Source: Flavobacteriales bacterium
Lineage (GTDB): Bacteria > Bacteroidota > Bacteroidia > Flavobacteriales_F > PHOS-HE28
NCBI GenBank assembly: GCA_020635655.1
Contig: JACJZI010000005.1
Span: 248,001 to 312,000, forward strand
Direction of reading: 5' to 3'
Length of the DNA stretch: 64,000 bases
In this document: positions 50,331 to 59,926 of the stretch, in pieces
Numbering within the stretch: the stretch's first letter is position 1
Layout: each line of letters begins with the position of its first letter
Notes under the pieces: generated by a model
Told to the model about the DNA's origin: nothing
What the model saw: only the letters and a program-made list of their open reading frames with translations
The model's database searches: none
Translations under genes and position numbers: made by a program

Positions 50331-53300
50331 ATGCAACGCCTGTTCATCCTTCCGCTCGCTGCGTGCGTCTCCGGTAGCCTCGCCGCGCAATCCTATTCCC
50401 AGACCAATGCGGTCCAGGTCGAAGCCGTCGTCCAGGCTTCGCCGGCGTCCATCACATTGAGCTGGCCATCGTTCCCGAACACCAACGGGATCACGATCTA
50501 TCGCAAACTGAAGTCGGCCACCTCTTGGGGCGGCATTTATGCCGCTCCAGGTGCCTCCGCCACACAGTATACCGACAATGGCGTGAGCGTCGGCACCTAT
50601 TACGAGTACAAGCTCGTGCGCAGTGCCTCCTCGGGCACGGGCTACGGGTATGTGGCCACAGGGATCGAGGTCCAGCCGACAGAATACATGGGCAAGGTCG
50701 TGCTGCTCGTGGACAACACGTTCACCACCTCGCTGGCCACCCAATTGACCCAGTTGGAACAGGACCTGAGGTCGGATGGTTGGGCTGTGCTTCGCCATGA
50801 CGTGTCGCGCTCGGCTGCCGTCACCAGTATCAGAGCATTGGTCCAGGCCGACTATAACGCCGACCCCACGAACGTCAAGGCTGTCTACATGATCGGACAT
50901 GTCCCGGTACCCTATTCCGGGAACATCAACCCCGACGGGCACAGCGGTCACCTCGGTGCCTGGCCCTGCGACGGCTACTACGGCGAAATGAACGGCACCT
51001 GGACCGACAATTCCGTGAACAACAACGGCGCTCAGGAAGTGTCGAACAGGAACGTGCCCGGTGATGGCAAGTTCGATCAAAGTGATTTCCCGAACGACGT
51101 TGAACTGCAGGTCGGGCGCGTGGACCTCTACGATATGCCTGCGTTCAGCCAGACCGAGACCCAACTCTTGCAGAACTACCTCAACAAGGCACATGCGTTC
51201 AAATCGAAGCAATGGGTCCCGCAGGAACGAGGTATCGTGTTCGACAATTTCCAGTTCCTGAGCTATCCTCTCGCCGGTTGCGGGTACAGGGAGATCGCTC
51301 CGCTCGTCGGTCCCGGCAACATCACCGATTGCAATCCCAATGCCTATTCGTTCTACACCTATGTGGACGGGCAGAGCTATCTCTGGAGCTATGTGTGCGG
51401 TGCGGGTCTTCAGGCCATGGACGGTTCTGTCCTGACCTACAACGGGGTGGACCATGTGGGGACCACGCAGGACTATGCGGCGATCAATATGGATGCCGTG
51501 TTCAACATGTCGTTCGGAAGCTATTTCGGCGATTGGGACAATCGGAACAACTTCCTCCGTGCGCCCCTGTGCACGGGGCATGCATTGACCAATACCTGGG
51601 CGGCCATTCCCAACTGGTGGTTCCACCATATGGGCATGGGCGACAACATCGGCTACGGGGTCCGCCAGAGCATGAACAATACGTCGAACCTATACGCACC
51701 CCTTCATGGGGGCTGGCAAGGTTCCATAGGGAGGAGCCATCTCGCTCTGATGGGCGATCCCTCCCTGCGCATGAAGTATGTAGCCCCTCCCTCGAACCTT
51801 CAGGTCACCAACAACGGTGGAAATGCCGCATTCGCCTGGACGGCTTCCCCGGATGCGGTGCTCGGCTACTATGTCTATCAGTTCGATCCGACCTCGGGTG
51901 AGGTGAGCCGCGTTATACCGACGCTAGTCACAACGACCAGCTACCAAAGTCCGACGGTCCCTTTTGTGGCCGGTAGGGAGTACATGGTACGCGCCGTGAA
52001 GCTGGAATCAACGCACAGCGGCAGCTTCTTCAACTTGAGCCTCGGTGCGATCGGTACTGCTGCCGGCTCACCGACCCCGGATTGTATGGGTGTACCTGGT
52101 GGCAACGCCCTGCCGGGCACCTCGTGCGATGACGGCAATGCGAACACGATCAACGATACGTGGTCGGCGAACTGCAGCTGCGTGGGCACGCCGGTGACCT
52201 ATGACTGCCTGGGCGTGGCGAACGGACCCGCCCTGCCGGGCACCTCGTGCGACGACGGCAACGCGAACACGGGCAACGACACCTGGGACGCGAACTGCAG
52301 CTGCACGGGTCAGGTGCTCGACTGTGCGGGCGTGCCGGGTGGCACGGCGTACTATGACAACTGTTCGACCTGCGTGGGCGGCACCACGGGCCTGACGGCC
52401 TGCACGCAGGACTGTGCAGGCACCTGGGGCGGCAACGCCCTGCCGGGCACCTCGTGCGATGACGGCAATGCGAACACGGGCAACGACACCTGGGACGCGA
52501 ACTGCAACTGCACGGGTCAGGTGCTCGACTGTGCGGGCGTGCCGGGTGGCACGGCGTACTATGACAACTGTTCGACCTGCGTGGGCGGCACCACGGGCCT
52601 GACGGCCTGCACGCAGGACTGTGCAGGCACCTGGGGCGGCAACGCCCTGCCGGGCACCTCGTGCGATGACGGCAATGCGAACACGGGCAACGACACCTGG
52701 GACGCGAACTGCAACTGCACGGGTCAGGTGCTCGACTGTGCGGGCGTGCCGGGTGGCACGGCGTACTATGACAACTGTTCGACCTGCGTGGGCGGCACCA
52801 CGGGCCTGACGGCCTGCACGCAGGACTGTGCAGGCACCTGGGGTGGCAGCGCCCTGCCGGGCACCTCGTGCGACGACGGCGATGCGAACACGATCAACGA
52901 TACGTGGTCGGCGAACTGCAGCTGCGTGGGCACGCCGGTGACCTATGACTGCCTGGGCGTGGCGAACGGACCCGCCCTGCCGGGCACCTCGTGCGACGAC
53001 GGCAACGCGAACACGGGCAACGACACCTGGGACGCGAACTGCAACTGCACGGGTCAGGTGCTCGACTGTGCGGGCGTGCCGGGTGGCACGGCGTACTATG
53101 ACAACTGTTCGACCTGCGTGGGCGGCACCACGGGCCTGACGGCCTGCACGCAGGACTGTGCAGGCACCTGGGGCGGCAACGCCCTGCCGGGCACCTCGTG
53201 CGATGACGGCAATGCGAACACGGGCAACGACACCTGGGACGCGAACTGCAACTGCACGGGTCAGGTGCTCGACTGTGCGGGCGTGCCGGGTGGCACGGCG

Positions 53301-55562
53301 TACTATGACAACTGTTCGACCTGCGTGGGCGGCACCACGGGCCTGACGGCCTGCACGCAGGACTGTGCAGGCACCTGGGGCGGCAACGCCCTGCCGGGCA
53401 CCTCGTGCGATGACGGCAATGCGAACACGGGCAACGACACCTGGGACGCGAACTGCAACTGCACGGGTCAGGTGCTCGACTGTGCGGGCGTGCCGGGTGG
53501 CACGGCGTACTATGACAACTGTTCGACCTGCGTGGGCGGCACCACGGGCCTGACGGCCTGCACGCAGGACTGTGCAGGCACCTGGGGTGGCAGCGCCCTG
53601 CCGGGCACCTCGTGCGACGACGGCGATGCGAACACGATCAACGATACGTGGTCGGCGAACTGCAGCTGCGTGGGCACGCCGGTGACCTATGACTGCCTGG
53701 GCGTGGCGAACGGACCCGCCCTGCCGGGCACCTCGTGCGACGACGGCAACGCGAACACGGGCAACGACACCTGGGACGCGAACTGCAACTGCACGGGTCA
53801 GGTGCTCGACTGTGCGGGCGTGCCGGGTGGCACGGCGTACTATGACAACTGTTCGACCTGCGTGGGCGGCACCACGGGCCTGACGGCCTGCACGCAGGAC
53901 TGCGCAGGCACCTGGGGTGGCAGCGCCCTGCCGGGCACCTCGTGCGATGACGGCAATGCGAACACGATCAACGATACGTGGTCGGCGAACTGCAGCTGCG
54001 TGGGCACGCCGGTGACCTATGACTGCCTGGGCGTGGCGAACGGACCCGCCCTGCCGGGCACCTCGTGCGACGACGGCAACGCGAACACGGGCAACGACAC
54101 CTGGGACGCGAACTGCAACTGCACGGGTCAGGTGCTCGACTGTGCGGGCGTGCCGGGTGGCACGGCGTACTATGACAACTGTTCGACCTGCGTGGGCGGC
54201 ACCACGGGCCTGACGGCCTGCACGCAGGACTGCGCAGGCACCTGGGGTGGCAGCGCCCTGCCGGGCACCTCGTGCGATGACGGCAATGCGAACACGATCA
54301 ACGATACGTGGTCGGCGAACTGCAGCTGCGTGGGCACGCCGGTGACCTATGACTGCCTGGGCGTGGCGAACGGACCCGCCCTGCCGGGCACCTCGTGCGA
54401 CGACGGCAACGCGAACACGGGCAACGACACCTGGGACGCGAACTGCAACTGCACGGGTCAGGTGCTCGACTGTGCGGGCGTGCCGGGTGGCACGGCGTAC
54501 TATGACAACTGTTCGACCTGCGTGGGCGGCACCACGGGCCTGACGGCCTGCACGCAGGACTGTGCAGGCACCTGGGGCGGCAACGCCCTGCCGGGCACCT
54601 CGTGCGACGACGGCGATGCGAACACGATCAACGATACGTGGTCGGCGAACTGCAACTGCGTGGGCACGCCGGTGACCTATGACTGCCTGGGCGTGGCGAA
54701 CGGACCCGCCCTGCCGGGCACCTCGTGCGACGACGGCAACGCGAACACAGGCAACGACACCTGGAATGCCGATTGCACTTGCGTGGGCCAACTGATCGAT
54801 TGCCAGGGCGTGCCGGGTGGTTCGGCGCTTCCTGGGACCGCGTGCGACGATGGGAACATATTCACCAGCGGCGATGCCTGGGATACGGACTGCAACTGCT
54901 TCGGGGTCCTGGCCTTGATCGATTGCATGGGTGTTCCGAACGGCACTGCATTGCCCGGCGGTCCCTGCGACGATGGTGATCCGGACACCGGCAACGATGT
55001 CTGGGATGTGAACTGTGAATGTTCAGGGCAGGTGCTCGACTGCGCGGGAGTGCCCGGAGGTGATGCGTTCATCGATGATTGCGGTACGTGTGCGGGTGGC
55101 AACACCGGCAATACACCGAACCCCGACCCGGACGCTGACAGCTATATCGATTGTGAGGACAATTGCAGCACGGCCTGGAACCCGGCACAGCTCGACTATG
55201 ACGGGGACGGTGTTGGCGATGCTTGTGACAATTGTGTATGGATCGCCAACAGTGACCAAGCGGACCTGAACGGGAATGGGATCGGGGACGTCTGTGAACT
55301 TCTGCTCGGGGTGATCACATTGGACCAGGACCAGGGCATCCAGTTGGCACCCAACCCGGCTCGGGACTTCGCATACGTGCGTTGTGAGGTGAGCGGCGTT
55401 TCACGGATCGCACTGTTCGATGTCCTTGGTGCGCTTGTGCTCGAGGTATCTCCCGATCAACACCGCATCGACCTGGACCGACTGCCGGTCGGTGCGTTCG
55501 AGGTCATCGCGCTGAATGCGGAAGGCAGACCGCTGGCGCGTACCAGGCTCATCCGGCAATGA
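50331..55562 (+). CDS. Second giant T9SS-secreted Cys-rich repeat protein with degenerate C25-like head
   Basis: 1743 residues; signal peptide to about SLAAQ. The head (residues ~20-580) is clearly paralogous to that of the preceding gene: ITIYRKLKSATSW, VVLLVDNTF, VYMIGHVPVPYSG, ELQVGRVD, YLWSYVCGAG, FGSYFGDWD, HLALMGDPSLRM. The His and Cys expected for C25 catalysis are again absent. The deck (residues ~582-1570) has 18 LPGTxCDDG-type units interleaved with eight or so AYYDNCSTCVGGTTGLTAC units. Thrombospondin type 3 repeats and a type A T9SS domain (LAPNPARDFAYVR, ALFDVLGALVLEV) finish the protein. Predicted role: a rigid, Ca2+-binding surface stalk; no activity is shown. Confidence 0.85.
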   Translation: MQRLFILPLAACVSGSLAAQSYSQTNAVQVEAVVQASPASITLSWPSFPNTNGITIYRKLKSATSWGGIYAAPGASATQYTDNGVSVGTYYEYKLVRSASSGTGYGYVATGIEVQPTEYMGKVVLLVDNTFTTSLATQLTQLEQDLRSDGWAVLRHDVSRSAAVTSIRALVQADYNADPTNVKAVYMIGHVPVPYSGNINPDGHSGHLGAWPCDGYYGEMNGTWTDNSVNNNGAQEVSNRNVPGDGKFDQSDFPNDVELQVGRVDLYDMPAFSQTETQLLQNYLNKAHAFKSKQWVPQERGIVFDNFQFLSYPLAGCGYREIAPLVGPGNITDCNPNAYSFYTYVDGQSYLWSYVCGAGLQAMDGSVLTYNGVDHVGTTQDYAAINMDAVFNMSFGSYFGDWDNRNNFLRAPLCTGHALTNTWAAIPNWWFHHMGMGDNIGYGVRQSMNNTSNLYAPLHGGWQGSIGRSHLALMGDPSLRMKYVAPPSNLQVTNNGGNAAFAWTASPDAVLGYYVYQFDPTSGEVSRVIPTLVTTTSYQSPTVPFVAGREYMVRAVKLESTHSGSFFNLSLGAIGTAAGSPTPDCMGVPGGNALPGTSCDDGNANTINDTWSANCSCVGTPVTYDCLGVANGPALPGTSCDDGNANTGNDTWDANCSCTGQVLDCAGVPGGTAYYDNCSTCVGGTTGLTACTQDCAGTWGGNALPGTSCDDGNANTGNDTWDANCNCTGQVLDCAGVPGGTAYYDNCSTCVGGTTGLTACTQDCAGTWGGNALPGTSCDDGNANTGNDTWDANCNCTGQVLDCAGVPGGTAYYDNCSTCVGGTTGLTACTQDCAGTWGGSALPGTSCDDGDANTINDTWSANCSCVGTPVTYDCLGVANGPALPGTSCDDGNANTGNDTWDANCNCTGQVLDCAGVPGGTAYYDNCSTCVGGTTGLTACTQDCAGTWGGNALPGTSCDDGNANTGNDTWDANCNCTGQVLDCAGVPGGTAYYDNCSTCVGGTTGLTACTQDCAGTWGGNALPGTSCDDGNANTGNDTWDANCNCTGQVLDCAGVPGGTAYYDNCSTCVGGTTGLTACTQDCAGTWGGSALPGTSCDDGDANTINDTWSANCSCVGTPVTYDCLGVANGPALPGTSCDDGNANTGNDTWDANCNCTGQVLDCAGVPGGTAYYDNCSTCVGGTTGLTACTQDCAGTWGGSALPGTSCDDGNANTINDTWSANCSCVGTPVTYDCLGVANGPALPGTSCDDGNANTGNDTWDANCNCTGQVLDCAGVPGGTAYYDNCSTCVGGTTGLTACTQDCAGTWGGSALPGTSCDDGNANTINDTWSANCSCVGTPVTYDCLGVANGPALPGTSCDDGNANTGNDTWDANCNCTGQVLDCAGVPGGTAYYDNCSTCVGGTTGLTACTQDCAGTWGGNALPGTSCDDGDANTINDTWSANCNCVGTPVTYDCLGVANGPALPGTSCDDGNANTGNDTWNADCTCVGQLIDCQGVPGGSALPGTACDDGNIFTSGDAWDTDCNCFGVLALIDCMGVPNGTALPGGPCDDGDPDTGNDVWDVNCECSGQVLDCAGVPGGDAFIDDCGTCAGGNTGNTPNPDPDADSYIDCEDNCSTAWNPAQLDYDGDGVGDACDNCVWIANSDQADLNGNGIGDVCELLLGVITLDQDQGIQLAPNPARDFAYVRCEVSGVSRIALFDVLGALVLEVSPDQHRIDLDRLPVGAFEVIALNAEGRPLARTRLIRQ
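52203..54780 (+). repeat. Nested 207/330/744-bp in-frame tandem repeats
   Basis: The marker GACTGCCTGGGCGTGGCGAA begins at 52203, 52947, 53691, 54021, 54351 and 54681: spacings 744, 744, 330, 330, 330. Each 744-bp unit equals one 330-bp unit plus two extra 207-bp units (52414-52834 and 53158-53578 regions). DNA identity is near complete; only scattered bases differ, such as GAT/GAC and AGC/AAC codons. The pattern suggests expansion by unequal recombination on two scales. Confidence 0.92.
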
Positions 55563-55584
55563 TGGGACCTGGAATGGAAGGGAA

Positions 55585-55611
55585 GGGGCGCCGATCATCG
55601 GTGCCCCTTTT
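55585..55611. terminator. Rho-independent-type terminator
   Basis: GGGGCGCCGA, TCA, TCGGTGCCCC (one G-T pair) followed by TTTT on the + strand. It lies 23 bp after the stop of the second Cys-rich gene and abuts the stop of the convergent 12-repeat gene, so it may serve both. Confidence 0.75.
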
Positions 55612-58600
55612 CACTTCAAGAGGGTGACGTGCCCGATGAACGCCTTGCGCGTCGCACTGAATTTATCACGCGCCCGGATCCGCCAGACGTAGACACCGTC
55701 AGGGAGCGGACGTCCGTCGTTGTGCAGTCCACCGTTCCAGGATTCATTGGGATCATGGGTGGAGAAGACCATCTCTCCCCACCGATCGAAGATCAGCAGT
55801 TCGTAGTCGTTCTCGTCCACTCCGAGCAAGGAGGGTCGGAACGCCTCGTTCACGCCATCCCCGTTCGGCGTGAACGCCTCCGGTACGTAGACGGTCATCT
55901 CTTCATCCACGAGGACCTCCACACAGGTCTCGTTGCTGCAGCTCGCATCATCCGTGGCCGTCAGGCAGATGGTGTGGTATCCTGCGGTGGCCGGGTCGAA
56001 CGTGTACGACCAGACGACATCCGATCCGATGGCCAGCCCATCGGATGTCCAGAGCAGTGAGTCCCCGGGAGGAGCCAGACCGACGAGGTGCACTGTCGGT
56101 GAGCTGGTGCTGACCACGAGCGGTTCGGCGTGCACAGCCACGGAAGGCCCCGCCTGCGCCATGATCGTGCCCATGAGCGTGACGTTCGTCGTGCATCCGT
56201 TCTGATCGGTCACCACCACCTGCACGGGGAAGCTGCCCGGGTGTGAATAGGAGTGATCGAACGGCGCGAGCGAACTACTCATGCTGCCATCCCCAAGGTC
56301 CCACACCAATTGGGCGACCCCAGGTGTTGTGCCTGGCGTGAAATGGACCGTCAGGGGTGCACAACCCTGCATGGGCGTGGCTTCGATCAAGATCGGCATG
56401 GCTTGCATGATCACCATGTCCACTAGGGCCTCATCGACCAGGCCAGTGCACGCTCCGCCTCCCATGACCATGTAGGTATAGACGCCAGGATCGTCCATGT
56501 CCGGGTCGAACTGCACGGTATGGGCGTTCCCACCGGGATCCGACCAACTGCCTCCGGGATCAGGCGCGCCTCCCAACGCGTTGAGCAGGGATACCGATGC
56601 ACCGTCGGCGCATGCGATCAGTTGACCATCGTTGCCTGCGTTCGGCGCGGGGTCGATCATCAGTTGCACGACCGCCGAAGCATCCGGACAAGGAGCGATG
56701 CCTGGCACGGTGTAGGTGTAGTTCCCTGTGGGCACCATGGATGCATCGATCGGCATGGTGATGGGCGCGCCGTTCGGGTCCGTCCACGTCCCGTTCTGGG
56801 ATGGGGATCCGGCCAGCGCGGGGAAAAGGTCGACGGAATTGTCCAACGCGCAAACGGAAAGCGTTCCAGGGCCGCCTGCATCCGATGCTGGGGTCGTCGT
56901 GACGGTCACATCGGCTGTGGTTGCAGGGCAGGGTGCCGTGCCGTTGACCGTGTAGGTATAGACGCCCGGTGGGTCGGTGGAGGGATCGAAAGTGCTGTTG
57001 GCCACTATGCCTCCTGGGCCTGCCCAAGTGCCACCGACATCCGGGTTCCCCGCCAAGGCGTTGAAAAGCGGCGCGGGAGGTGCGCTGGTACAGAGATCCA
57101 TGCTGCCGTTCGAACCTGCGTCCGGAGGCTGGATGATCTGTACATCCACTTGTTGCACGCCGTCCGGGCAGGGGCTTGTCCCGGCCAGGATGTAGGTATA
57201 GGTCCCTGCAGGATCGATGGCCGGGTCACAGCTGCCGCTGTGCGTGTTGCCGTTCGGGTCCGTCCAAAGCCCCGTGCCCGCAATGCCAGGCAGCGTCTGC
57301 AGCAGGTCCGCGGGCGGGTCACTGGCGCACAGGTCCATCTGTCCCTGTAGTCCGTTCGGTACGGCGCTGCTGATGGACAGAGTGACCGTCGCACTTACCG
57401 AGATGCAGGGTGGCGGAGCGACGAGGGTGTATGAATATGCACCGGGGGTGGCGGTCGCCGGATCGATCAGCGCTGTGGTCCCCATCCCGTTGGGGTCCGT
57501 CCATGTCCCTCCCGGATCCGGCATCCCACCCAACTCGTTGAACAGGTCCAGCACCGGGTCGCTTGAACACATGGCGATCGAAGCATCAAGACCGGCGTCC
57601 GGTTGCGCGGTCACGTTCACTTGGACGAGGGCGCTCACGGATGGACAGGGACCACTGCCCGTGACCGAGTACGTGTAGGGTCCGGGCGGATCGGATCCCG
57701 GATCGAAGATGCCGTTTGTCGCAACGCCATTGGGGTCTGTCCAGGACCCTCCACCATCAGGTGTTCCTCCAAGTTCCGCGAACAGGTCCACCGGAGCACC
57801 TGCCAGACATACGTTCAACACGGAATTGGAACCGGCGTCGGGCGCAGTGTACGTCGTCACCTGCACCTGTGCGGAAGCACTGGCGCAGGGAGAGGTCCCG
57901 GCGATCGTGTAGGTATAGGTACCGTCGGGGTCCGATCCTGGTTGGAACGAGCCTCCGTGCACATTGCCGTTGGGGTCGGTCCAAACGCCATTGGCCTGCG
58001 GGTTCCCTCCGAGCATGTCGATCAGGGCGAACGAAGGATCGGCGCTACAGACGGATGCCAACCCATCGGCACCGGCATCCGGTGCATTGTTGACGGTGAC
58101 GGCCACCGTGGCATCGACCGTGGTGCAGGGTGCGTTCGCCTGGACCGAGTAGGTATAACCGCCGGGAATGCTGGTGCCTGGTGTGAAAGTGCTCGTGACA
58201 GGGATCCCGTTCGGATCGGTCCAGGTGCCACCCGCATCCGGCATTCCCAGGAGTTCGGCGAACAGATCGAACGGGCCGGACTGGTCGCACACGGTGATCA
58301 CCCCGTCAGACCCGGCAGAAGGTTGTTGCTCGATCGTCACGGTCACGGTCGCCTGGTCGCTCGCGCATGGGATGGTCCCGTTCACGGTATAGGTATATGT
58401 TCCTTGAAGGGCTCCGCCCGGGTCAAGGGGTTGGATGAATATGTTGCCGTTGGGGTCGGTCCATGCGCCGCCAATGTTCGGGTTGCCGCCCAGGGCATCG
58501 TACAGGTCCGTGGGTGACTGCGCGCTGCACAGGAGCGTCTGGCCACCGACACCGGCTTCCGGGGCCGTATTGATCGTCACGATCACCTGGGCCTGGGCAT

Positions 58601-59879
58601 TCACGCAGGGGGCGATGCCGGCCACGGTATAGATGTAGGCGCCCGACGGATCAACGGCCGGTGCGACAAGCCCGAAGTTGATCGAACCGTTCGGATCGGT
58701 CCAAACGCCACCGACCTCGGGCGTGCCGGCCAATTGGACGAACAGCGGGATCGTGGGTCCATCGGAGCACAGGGCGATCGCTCCGTTCGCCCCGGCATCG
58801 GGGGCTTGGGCCACGTTCACCGTGACCGTCGCGGTGGCATCCACGCAGGGCGGTGTGGCGCCGACCGTGTAGGTGTAAATGCCCGGTGTTCCCGAGAGGG
58901 GATCGAACAGGTTACCGGTCAATGCGCCTGGTCCGGACCAGGTGCCACCCACGTCGGCACCGGGTCCCAGCAGGGCGAACAGGTCCGTGGATGGTCCATC
59001 GGAGCACAGATCGATCGAGGTGCCCATTCCCGCGTTCGGTTGTGCTGCGACCGTGACGTTCACCACCGCCTGCGAGGAGCATTGGGCCAGCACGTCCACC
59101 ACCTCATAGGTATACGCCCCGCTGATCGCCGTTGTCGGATCGAGCAGGGAGGACGTGGTGGAGCCGTTCGGATCGGTCCAGGAGCCTCCGGGATCCGGCG
59201 TGCCTCCAAGCAGTGCGAAAAGATCGAACGGTGCGGCGGATGCGCATGTAGTGATCGAGGCATCCGACCCGGCATCCGCGTCGCAACAATTGCTTACAGC
59301 GGCCGGTGTCGGCACGATGGCGTCACCGGTGCATCCGGAGCTGCTCCAGGATCCGGTCTCACTGTCGCCGTAGGTGTTCACCATGATCGTCAGGTCGGCA
59401 CCGTCCACGCAATTGGCGCCGCCGGCCACGGTGATGCTCCAACAGAACATCCAGTTGACCGCCCCCACGCAATAGTCACCGAAGTTGTTGCCGGGGTTCC
59501 CGTCGTTGTTCAGGTCGAAGAACCAGCCCGGGCCCACCGGACCAATGGCCGTTGTCGCCGTACCGGAGCAGGTGTTGTACCAACCCCAGTTACCGGTGCT
59601 GGGACCGCAGGTCGCAGGGGGTGGACCGGGCACCAGGGTGCTCATGTCCCAACCAGGCCCGAAGCTCGGCACGAGCCCATGGAACCAGTTCGCATTGGTC
59701 GAATTCCAGTTGGTGACAGTGAAGCAGAAGTTCACCGTCTGCCCGCCCTGGTAGGAGCCACCCACGGGCATGGGGTTGGCAGTGAGCGTGTAGCTGACCA
59801 GGCAAGGCTGGCCTGCTGCCGCTTCCGCGCATAGCAAGGCAAGGCCGATCAAGATCGTTCCAGGTCCGCGCATGGACAT
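55611..59879 (-). CDS. T9SS type B cargo with twelve ~80-residue repeats and one PKD domain
   Basis: 1422 residues (ATG 59873 is an alternative start). Signal peptide to about AAAGQ. The head (residues ~25-195) is Trp/Asn-rich with several Cys and is not recognised. Twelve repeats follow, residues ~200-1160, each with DAG...C...DLF..LGG.PD.GG.WTDPNG, then PGxYTYTV and a PC pair; they are strongly diverged from one another at DNA level, unlike the neighbouring decks. One PKD-like domain has WDLGDGSM. The end carries VPEAFTPNGDGVNE, IFDRWGEMVFST and WNGGLHNDG, the gliding-motility-type sorting domain. Predicted surface adhesin-like protein. Confidence 0.85.
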   Translation of the reverse strand: MSMRGPGTILIGLALLCAEAAAGQPCLVSYTLTANPMPVGGSYQGGQTVNFCFTVTNWNSTNANWFHGLVPSFGPGWDMSTLVPGPPPATCGPSTGNWGWYNTCSGTATTAIGPVGPGWFFDLNNDGNPGNNFGDYCVGAVNWMFCWSITVAGGANCVDGADLTIMVNTYGDSETGSWSSSGCTGDAIVPTPAAVSNCCDADAGSDASITTCASAAPFDLFALLGGTPDPGGSWTDPNGSTTSSLLDPTTAISGAYTYEVVDVLAQCSSQAVVNVTVAAQPNAGMGTSIDLCSDGPSTDLFALLGPGADVGGTWSGPGALTGNLFDPLSGTPGIYTYTVGATPPCVDATATVTVNVAQAPDAGANGAIALCSDGPTIPLFVQLAGTPEVGGVWTDPNGSINFGLVAPAVDPSGAYIYTVAGIAPCVNAQAQVIVTINTAPEAGVGGQTLLCSAQSPTDLYDALGGNPNIGGAWTDPNGNIFIQPLDPGGALQGTYTYTVNGTIPCASDQATVTVTIEQQPSAGSDGVITVCDQSGPFDLFAELLGMPDAGGTWTDPNGIPVTSTFTPGTSIPGGYTYSVQANAPCTTVDATVAVTVNNAPDAGADGLASVCSADPSFALIDMLGGNPQANGVWTDPNGNVHGGSFQPGSDPDGTYTYTIAGTSPCASASAQVQVTTYTAPDAGSNSVLNVCLAGAPVDLFAELGGTPDGGGSWTDPNGVATNGIFDPGSDPPGPYTYSVTGSGPCPSVSALVQVNVTAQPDAGLDASIAMCSSDPVLDLFNELGGMPDPGGTWTDPNGMGTTALIDPATATPGAYSYTLVAPPPCISVSATVTLSISSAVPNGLQGQMDLCASDPPADLLQTLPGIAGTGLWTDPNGNTHSGSCDPAIDPAGTYTYILAGTSPCPDGVQQVDVQIIQPPDAGSNGSMDLCTSAPPAPLFNALAGNPDVGGTWAGPGGIVANSTFDPSTDPPGVYTYTVNGTAPCPATTADVTVTTTPASDAGGPGTLSVCALDNSVDLFPALAGSPSQNGTWTDPNGAPITMPIDASMVPTGNYTYTVPGIAPCPDASAVVQLMIDPAPNAGNDGQLIACADGASVSLLNALGGAPDPGGSWSDPGGNAHTVQFDPDMDDPGVYTYMVMGGGACTGLVDEALVDMVIMQAMPILIEATPMQGCAPLTVHFTPGTTPGVAQLVWDLGDGSMSSSLAPFDHSYSHPGSFPVQVVVTDQNGCTTNVTLMGTIMAQAGPSVAVHAEPLVVSTSSPTVHLVGLAPPGDSLLWTSDGLAIGSDVVWSYTFDPATAGYHTICLTATDDASCSNETCVEVLVDEEMTVYVPEAFTPNGDGVNEAFRPSLLGVDENDYELLIFDRWGEMVFSTHDPNESWNGGLHNDGRPLPDGVYVWRIRARDKFSATRKAFIGHVTLLK
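55830..59300 (-). repeat. Twelve-fold ~80-residue protein repeat (amino-acid level), followed by a PKD-type unit
   Basis: Units are recognised by a Cys about 11 residues in, WTDPNG near the middle and YTYTV-type strands before a second Cys. Two units replace WTDPNG by WSGPG or WAGPGG. Repeat boundaries are approximate and the interval includes the PKD domain near its low-coordinate end. Confidence 0.7.
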
Positions 59880-59898
59880 CCCTGTCGGAAATGACGGA

Positions 59899-59906
59899 TG
59901 AAAATA
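59899..59906 (-). promoter_or_regulatory. Weak -7-like element, TATTTTCA
   Basis: Two mismatches to TAnnTTTG, 19 bp before ATG 59879. Listed because no better candidate occurs in the 47-bp gap after pfkA. Confidence 0.22.
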
Positions 59907-59926
59907 GGAGGAAGTCCGCTGATCCG

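Noticed and set aside
52203..54780. CRISPR-like direct repeats
   Set aside because: Repeats are long, contiguous, in frame and coding; no spacers of uniform length and no cas genes.
52068..54791. 907-residue open frame antisense to the nested repeat array
   Set aside because: It is a by-product of repeated GC-rich codons on the other strand; it has simple Arg/Ala/Val composition and the same period as the repeat, with no start signal or family match.
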